Part shown: one piece after another, positions 21,990 to 28,896 of the stretch
How the letters are laid out: the number at the start of each line of letters is the position of its first letter
Numbering within the stretch: position 1 is the first letter of the stretch
Assembly (NCBI GenBank): GCA_009784085.1
Contig: WRCJ01000008.1
Coordinates: 1-28,896, forward strand
Direction of reading: 5' to 3'
Length of the DNA stretch: 28,896 nucleotides
Source: Oscillospiraceae bacterium
GTDB taxonomy: Bacteria > Bacillota > Clostridia > Oscillospirales > UBA929
Program-made: the position numbers and the translations under genes
Notes under the pieces: model-generated
Databases searched by the model: none
Seen by the model: the letters and a program-made list of their open reading frames with translations, nothing else
Told to the model about the DNA's origin: nothing

Positions 21990-22331
21990 ACCTTTCACAT
22001 CTCCTTCACGTTGCACTTTGTCACTATGTCACTAGTATTATCGAACATTGTGACGTATGTGGCTAATCTTAATTTGCGGATTATTTGCGGATTTTGAACC
22101 ACGCGCGTCGTGTTAAAGGAGGTTCCCCGGAAGAGGGTTGTTCCTCCGGGGAACACTCAGGGAAAAAAGAATGGGGATAGGGTGGTGCTGCTGTCAGAGG
22201 GGGCGCCGGAGCCTTGACGGCGTTCCTTCTCTGTACCTATAGTGTAAGCGTTACCATTGTGACAATGTCAAGTACTAATTTAAAAAAATATATTTAAAAT
22301 CGGCAAAGAATAAAAGTATCGAGATAAGTTA

Positions 22332-22360
22332 AAAAAACAACCTATTATAGGTTGTTTTTT
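22332..22360. terminator. Bidirectional terminator hairpin
   Basis: Perfect 13-bp stem AAAAAACAACCTA/TAGGTTGTTTTTT with a 3-nt loop. The A tract on one side and T tract on the other make it functional in both directions. No gene is immediately upstream on the plus strand. Confidence 0.7.
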
Positions 22361-22469
22361 AGGTTTATGCGCAGGAATAGGAGGTAAACTTCTGTGCCGC
22401 CCATTCCCCGCCATGGGGAGGGAGGGCGAAAAACGCCGTAAAAAGCTTCCCATGGGATAAGGTTTGCCG

Positions 22470-22816
22470 ATTGGCGCCGCGTCACGGATGCCGCGCCGCC
22501 GCCGCGTCGTAGGGGACGCGCCGCCGCCGCCGCCACCCGGCGACACCCCACCCCCGCCGCGTCGTAGGGGCGGCATTCTGCCGCCCGCGTATCCCCGTCA
22601 CCACCGCCGCCGCCCGCCGCCGCCGCCGCCCGCCGCCGCCGCCACCCCCGCCGCGTCGTAGGGGACGCGCCCCCGCGCGTCCCGCCGCCACCGCCACCGC
22701 CATCCGGCGATTCGCCCAACAATCCACGGCGGCGCGTCACGGATGTCGCGCCCTACGGATTGAAAAATGTCATCCCGCCGCCACCGCCGTGTAGGGGACG
22801 CGCCCCCGCGCGTCCC
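22470..22816. repeat. Cluster of GTAGGG palindromic repeats
   Basis: Contains type B (22564-22588), type C (22658-22685, 22791-22816, and a partial copy at 22509), type A in inverted orientation (22730-22758, partial near 22473-22497), and CCG trinucleotide runs between them. Each unit begins GTAGGG and folds as a GC hairpin. The same types occur at 107-275 and 18141-18280. Confidence 0.8.
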
Positions 22817-22891
22817 GGCTCCCTTGTTGTAGGGGCGGCTCTGCCGCCCCTACAACAAGGGAGCCGTTGAAATTTTATTTCAACGGCTCCC
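22817..22891. terminator. Double hairpin with shared arm at the clpC 3' side
   Basis: A perfect 49-nt palindrome (22817-22865, 23-nt arms, loop TCT) includes type B repeat 22829-22853. It overlaps a second hairpin, GGGAGCCGTTGAAA/TTTCAACGGCTCCC (22859-22891). GGGAGCC belongs to both stems, so they compete. The second stem is the likely terminator of the clpC transcript on the minus strand, but its T tract is poor. Confidence 0.65.
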
Positions 22892-22963
22892 TGTTCAACA
22901 TGATTGACAGGCCAACGTGTGAGGTTATCTCGCGAGGCCAACATGCGAGGTCAACGCCCCGCG

Positions 22964-25543
<2,580 letters not shown>

Positions 25544-25559
25544 AATCTCGCAACCTCCC

Positions 25560-26573
25560 TCAATGTAATCCTTGCAATCTTTCACGAACATAGTTCGCGC
25601 GCGCGATATCCCGCTCGGCGGCCCGAAGCGGCCGCATGGCGCCCAGCGTCAGCACACCGGGCTGTATCCCTTCCAGGAGCTCGTCGAGCAGGGAGAGCGG
25701 GAGATCCAGATCCCCCATGGACACGCCCCAACGCAGGTCGCTGAGTAGCCTCATACCCTCCTCGCCGGGCAGCCGCCGCGCATGCTTGAGGATCCCCATC
25801 GCGCGCCACACGCGGTCTTCGTATTCATAGGTTTGGCTCTTTTTGATCCGCGCACGCAGGGTACGCTCCCTGTCCACGACGCGCAACGCCACATTGCTCA
25901 CGTGCCCGATAATTTCCTCTTCGTTTTGACCCAACGTAATTTGGTTCGACATTTGATACAACGCGCCATACGCCTCGCTGCCCTCGCCATACAGCCCCCG
26001 CGCGGCCAAGCCCATTTTGCCAACGGCGGCCACAATGTCGCGCATCAACCCGGCCTCGGTCAGGGCTGGCAGGTGCAGCATCACGCTGGCGCGCAAGCCG
26101 GTACCCAGATTGGTGGGGCAGGCGGTGAGGAAGCCCAGATGTTCGTCAAACGCATAGGCCACGGCGCCGCCGATGAGATCGTCTATGCGCAACGCTTCCC
26201 GCAGGCAGTTTTCCAGGCACAGCCCGGATCCGAAGCTCTGGATGCGGAGATGATCCTCCTCGCATAGCATGATGCTCAGGCGTTCGTCGACGGACAGCAC
26301 CACGCCCCGCGTCCGCTGGCTGTTGGCCAGCTCAGGCGAGATCAGGTGCCGCTCGACCAGCGCGCGCGCCTCCAAATGGTTGCCCTGATCCAGCCGCATC
26401 AGCGTAAACCCGTCGCCTGCCGCCCGCAACAGGGGCGCCGACAAGCTGATGATGGCTTCTTCGGCCATCTCGCGGCTCATCCGGTTCGGGAAAAAGAGAT
26501 TCTCGACATTGCGGGCCAGGCGCACCCGGGTGCTCAGCGCGATGTCGTGATGATATTGCGCCTCGGTACTCAT
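25560..26573 (-). CDS. mcsB: Protein arginine kinase McsB
   Basis: A 337-residue phosphagen-kinase-fold enzyme that phosphorylates arginines on misfolded proteins and marks them for ClpCP. Visible motifs are STRVRLARNV (about 14-23), LTACPTNLGTGLRASV in the nucleotide-binding region and NQITLGQNEEEI. The C-terminal RDIARA matches the RDxxRA phosphoarginine-binding motif of McsB, which is missing from creatine and arginine kinases. The ATG overlaps the TGA of mcsA (ATGA), implying translational coupling, and GGGGGG lies upstream. It is a little shorter than Bacillus McsB. Middle gene of mcsA-mcsB-clpC. Confidence 0.95.
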   Translation of the reverse strand: MSTEAQYHHDIALSTRVRLARNVENLFFPNRMSREMAEEAIISLSAPLLRAAGDGFTLMRLDQGNHLEARALVERHLISPELANSQRTRGVVLSVDERLSIMLCEEDHLRIQSFGSGLCLENCLREALRIDDLIGGAVAYAFDEHLGFLTACPTNLGTGLRASVMLHLPALTEAGLMRDIVAAVGKMGLAARGLYGEGSEAYGALYQMSNQITLGQNEEEIIGHVSNVALRVVDRERTLRARIKKSQTYEYEDRVWRAMGILKHARRLPGEEGMRLLSDLRWGVSMGDLDLPLSLLDELLEGIQPGVLTLGAMRPLRAAERDIARANYVRERLQGLH

Positions 26574-27130
26574 GGCTTCGCCCCCCCTTCCTGCAACTTC
26601 GCGATTTCGTCTCGCAATACGGCGGCCCTTTCAAAAGCCTGCGACTTGATGCATTCCTGCAACTCGTGCCGGAGTTCCTCCAGGCGGCGTTGGCGCGCCA
26701 ACTCGGGAGCCGCGCCGGCGGGTGCGCGGCCGGTGTGGCTCGCGTCGCCATGGATGCGCCGCACGTACGGCGCCAGTGCCGGCGCAAAGTGGCGGTAGCA
26801 AGCGACGCAACCTGTCCGCCCGTACTTGGACAGCTCTTCCAAGCGTAGCCCGCAGGCCGGGCATACCCCGCCGGGGCGGTGCGTCCGCAACCCCAGCATC
26901 TCGGACATCATGGCGGGCAGGTCGAAATCGAAGGGGGCCTTTGCGAATTCGGCGTCGAACCCAGAGGCGCCGCCAATGTTGCCGGCGGCTCCGGCGCCGC
27001 TAGAGCTACCCGCGCTACCCGCGCCACCGGCGCAGGCGGCGCATAGATAGGCGGAATGCGTCTCGCCGCTGGCAGAGGTGGATTGATAAAGGCGGTTGGC
27101 CTCGTTCAGGCCGCAAATTTGGCATAGCAT
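26570..27130 (-). CDS. mcsA: McsB activator McsA (zinc-finger/UVR protein)
   Basis: A 186-residue adaptor that activates McsB. Four CxxC pairs are visible (C3/C6, C30/C33, C90/C93, C108/C111), enough for two zinc sites, and a C-terminal UVR motif (about 147-180, ELQECIKSQAFERAAVLRDEI) resembles the ClpC middle domain. A Gly/Ala/Ser linker (about 34-58) is longer than usual. The ATG at 27130 has AGGAGGAG 7 nt upstream, and further in-frame ATGs upstream lack such a site. First gene of the operon; ctsR, usually in front, is absent. A weak promoter (TTGACT-N16-TACAAA, about 27177-27204) may drive it. I see no CtsR heptad repeat or CIRCE element. Confidence 0.92.
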   Translation of the reverse strand: MLCQICGLNEANRLYQSTSASGETHSAYLCAACAGGAGSAGSSSGAGAAGNIGGASGFDAEFAKAPFDFDLPAMMSEMLGLRTHRPGGVCPACGLRLEELSKYGRTGCVACYRHFAPALAPYVRRIHGDASHTGRAPAGAAPELARQRRLEELRHELQECIKSQAFERAAVLRDEIAKLQEGGAKP

Positions 27131-27148
27131 GGTATCGCTCCTCCTATC

Positions 27149-27177
27149 TTGACAGTTTAGCCGCCACGTGATACCAT
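27149..27177 (+). promoter_or_regulatory. Promoter of the TerB_N-type gene
   Basis: TTGACA-N17-TACCAT on the plus strand, divergent from mcsA and close to its putative promoter (27177-27204), with about 75 nt to the ATG. Confidence 0.5.
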
Positions 27178-27254
27178 TTGTAGAGGGGCGGCGCATGCAG
27201 TCAAATGAATATCGAATCATGGACAAGGCAACTCCATAGGGATACGTATGAAAA

Positions 27255-28896
27255 ATGAATGAGGGAACTAAGGGCAAGGATACAATATGGCAAACGGACT
27301 CGTTGTTTGCCGAGGTCGAGGTGGCGAGGCCTGTCGGCGGCGCGTCCGGCTTTGGCGCACCCGGTGGCGCGACCAGCCTTGGCGTACCCGGCGGTGTGCC
27401 CGGTGGCGCGTCCGGCTTCGGCGTACCCGGCGGCGCACCCGGTGGCGCGTCCGGCTTTGGCGTACCCGGCGGTGTACCCGGTGGCGCGTCCGGCTTTGGC
27501 GCATCCGGTGGTGTACCCGGTGGCGCGTCCGGCTTTGGCGCACCCGGCGGCCTGTCGCGGCGGACCGGTTCCGGCGCGACGTTTACCCAGCCTATCCCCC
27601 GTAGGGAACACGATCCTGCCCGGGAGAAGTTTCAGGCGATGCGACTCTTGACGGTCCAGAACACCTTCGCCCATTATGGCGCCGGCCTTTTCCGCCGGCA
27701 GGCCGTGTTCATGGAGGATTTCGAGGACAATTATCGGGAGGACGCCCGCTTTTTCACGTATTACCCATGTTACCAGCAAATGGGGTACGAACAGTTGCGC
27801 ACCTATTTCACGTGGCGCGCCGGCGTGCGGCGCGGCGACATCCGGCCGGTCTCCCAGTCCTATGCGTTCCTGCATGTCTACGAGCTTCTGCACGGCATTG
27901 GCGTGGCCGGCTCCGTCGAGGGCATAGAAAACCTATTGCACCTATGGAACGCCTGCCGGAAGTTCTGTCCCGCCTTGGACAACTACATGCCCACATGGAT
28001 CCGCGATTACCATATCTACTATGGCCTACAGCAGGATTTTTGGGGGTTTATCCGGGGAAACGGCCTACAAAAGTACTATGGCAAACGGTTTCTCTTCGAT
28101 ACGGACAACCCGGATCCCCTCGCCCTCTGGAACAGCGAATCGAGCTATGTCGTCACGAAATCCTCATTTTGCAGGGAGGGAAACACCGCCTTGCTCGGCG
28201 ACTGTTTCCGCGTCGTGCTCGATAGGCTGTGCGACTTGCTCGACAGATGCCATAGCAGCGGCGACGATCTCATCTATGCCTATCCCGGCGAGACCGCCGA
28301 CTGGCGGCCTTTTCGGCAGGCGTTGTTTCACGATTGGTTGCGGCAACCAGACCGGCACGTGGATATGCCCGGCCAGGAGCATTATGAATGCCGCGGCAAC
28401 CGATGGTCGGCGAAATGCCCCCTGGTATACGCCGATGCGGATAAATTTATCGGTTATGTACTCAAAAAGACCGAATCCTGCCTACGGCAGTCTGTGAATT
28501 ACAAGTACAAAATCACGGCCGACGCCAGCGTCGCGCAGGTCTTCTTCCAGGATCGCAAAAGGACGGGGATCACGCCGGCCATGTGGGCCGACGCCATCGA
28601 GCGGGCAGTCGGGGATTTCCACAGGGACAAGAACCGCACCGTCGTCGCCGTCGATCGCGACGTTTTGAACCGCATCCGCATAGAGGCGCATGGCACGCGG
28701 GACTTGCTGACCGTGCCGGAGGAGGCCATCCCGCCGCCCGTGGCCGCCATGCCGCCCGTTGCCACCCCGCCGTCCGCCGCCGCCCCCCCGGAACCCGCCG
28801 ACGCCTGGCGTTCCCTGCGGGACGCGCTGAGCCACACGGAGCGCGCGGCGTTGTCGATCCTCCTGCGCGACGGGCGGGAGATAGGGGGCTTTGCCG
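27255..28896 (+). CDS. TerB_N/TerB_C-type protein with Gly-rich repeats (3' end outside window)
   Basis: An uninterrupted frame from ATG 27255 (an in-frame TGA lies just upstream at 27249-27251) to the right edge, at least 547 residues. Residues 46-97 are four 13-residue units of GGVPGGASGFGVP type, preceded by partial units. From about 165, YYPCYQQMGYEQLRTYFTWR with GDIRPVSQSYAFLHVYELLHG matches the TerB_N domain found in tellurite-resistance/stress proteins. A Pro/Ala linker (about 492-515) leads into WRSLRDALSHTERAALSILL, which looks like the end of a TerB_C domain. The function of such large TerB_N proteins is unknown; phage or chemical stress roles are only suggested by relatives. Shine-Dalgarno signal is weak. 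Confidence 0.75.
   Translation, partial: MNEGTKGKDTIWQTDSLFAEVEVARPVGGASGFGAPGGATSLGVPGGVPGGASGFGVPGGAPGGASGFGVPGGVPGGASGFGASGGVPGGASGFGAPGGLSRRTGSGATFTQPIPRREHDPAREKFQAMRLLTVQNTFAHYGAGLFRRQAVFMEDFEDNYREDARFFTYYPCYQQMGYEQLRTYFTWRAGVRRGDIRPVSQSYAFLHVYELLHGIGVAGSVEGIENLLHLWNACRKFCPALDNYMPTWIRDYHIYYGLQQDFWGFIRGNGLQKYYGKRFLFDTDNPDPLALWNSESSYVVTKSSFCREGNTALLGDCFRVVLDRLCDLLDRCHSSGDDLIYAYPGETADWRPFRQALFHDWLRQPDRHVDMPGQEHYECRGNRWSAKCPLVYADADKFIGYVLKKTESCLRQSVNYKYKITADASVAQVFFQDRKRTGITPAMWADAIERAVGDFHRDKNRTVVAVDRDVLNRIRIEAHGTRDLLTVPEEAIPPPVAAMPPVATPPSAAAPPEPADAWRSLRDALSHTERAALSILLRDGREIGGFA
27390..27545. repeat. 39-nt tandem array encoding 13-residue Gly-rich units
   Basis: Four units of exactly 39 nt with few substitutions, in frame in the TerB_N-type gene; partial units precede them from about 27333. 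Because the period is a multiple of three, other frames on both strands are also open across the array, which creates false genes. Confidence 0.9.

Larger units (their letters stand above)
21990..22963. other. Near 1-kb gene-free stretch of hairpins and repeats
   Basis: 21990-22280 is the MerR upstream region: CATTGTGAC at 22046-22054 and 22255-22263, the palindrome ATTGTGACAAT, a dyad GTAAGCGTTAC near 22244-22254, and a hairpin GTTCCCCGGA/TCCGGGGAAC (22122-22154). Read on the minus strand, TTGACA and TACACT are spaced 19 nt around these dyads, the spacing typical of MerR-controlled promoters. A terminator is at 22332-22360, GC-rich repeats fill 22470-22816, and a double hairpin sits at 22817-22891. 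I see no credible gene. Confidence 0.6.

Noticed and set aside
22170..22240. T-box riboswitch (AGGGTGGTGCTGC on the plus strand)
   Set aside because: It matches only part of the T-box motif (AGGGTGGNACCGCG), lacks the terminator/antiterminator layout, and no gene follows on the plus strand.
22280..22740. Open frames in the GTAGGG/CCG repeat cluster
   Set aside because: Low-complexity Gly/Arg/Pro translations of repeats in several frames at once, without starts that have ribosome sites.
27201..27893. 230-residue minus-strand frame with KAGRATGYT repeats, and plus-strand PVARPALAYPA frames
   Set aside because: All come from the 39-nt array, which keeps several frames open. The frame from ATG 27255 continues into a TerB_N domain and is the real one.

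Overview
The window looks like chromosomal DNA of a GC-rich member of the Bacillota, most likely class Clostridia. The evidence is purine-rich Shine-Dalgarno sites (AGGAGG type) before nearly every gene, frequent GTG and TTG starts, sigma-A type promoters (TTGACA-N17-TATAAT variants), and family content: an mcsA-mcsB-clpC operon, a G5/3D cell-wall protein, DegV, an NfeD/SPFH pair and a MetA carrying the acetyl-transferase residue. I cannot place it lower than class. No transposase, integrase, phage gene or CRISPR array was seen.

Layout. (i) 1-5130, minus strand: an nfeD - SPFH - chemoreceptor-tip operon follows a ParC/GyrA-type topoisomerase subunit, which has a strong promoter and an attenuator-like terminator just before its ribosome binding site. 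(ii) 5133-8540: a lower-GC accessory stretch with an AlbA_2/ATPase-like regulator, tRNA-Tyr and tRNA-Thr, then a 1.7-kb AT-rich island (a LOG-family gene and an orphan gene) bounded by two identical 24-nt repeats next to the tRNAs. (iii) 8598-12662: nagB, citrate synthase with ftcD, and convergent metA. (iv) 12935-17949: degV, then the glycolytic genes pgk, tpiA and eno (no gap or gpm between them), then tadA. (v) 18322-21989: hemW, a non-coding stretch that could encode a structured RNA, a G5/3D protein and a MerR-family regulator. (vi) 21990-22963: about 1 kb without genes, packed with GC-rich hairpin repeats. (vii) 22964-27130: the clpC, mcsB, mcsA proteostasis operon (minus) without an adjacent ctsR. 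(viii) 27255 to the right edge: a divergent TerB_N-type gene with a 13-residue Gly-rich repeat, cut by the window end.

The genes are mostly housekeeping: central carbon metabolism, protein quality control, tRNA modification, heme handling and cell-wall remodelling. The most unusual property is non-coding. The chromosome carries many short, unrelated tandem arrays (5-15 nt units). Several begin at or next to stop codons, others sit in promoters or 5' leaders, and some are translated as low-complexity tails or linkers. A second, dispersed family of GC-rich palindromes starting GTAGGG fills the larger gaps. The best candidates for something undescribed are the nfeD-SPFH-chemoreceptor-tip operon, the repeat-bounded island beside the tRNAs, the 49-nt palindrome that shares an arm with the clpC-side terminator, and the possible RNA upstream of hemW.
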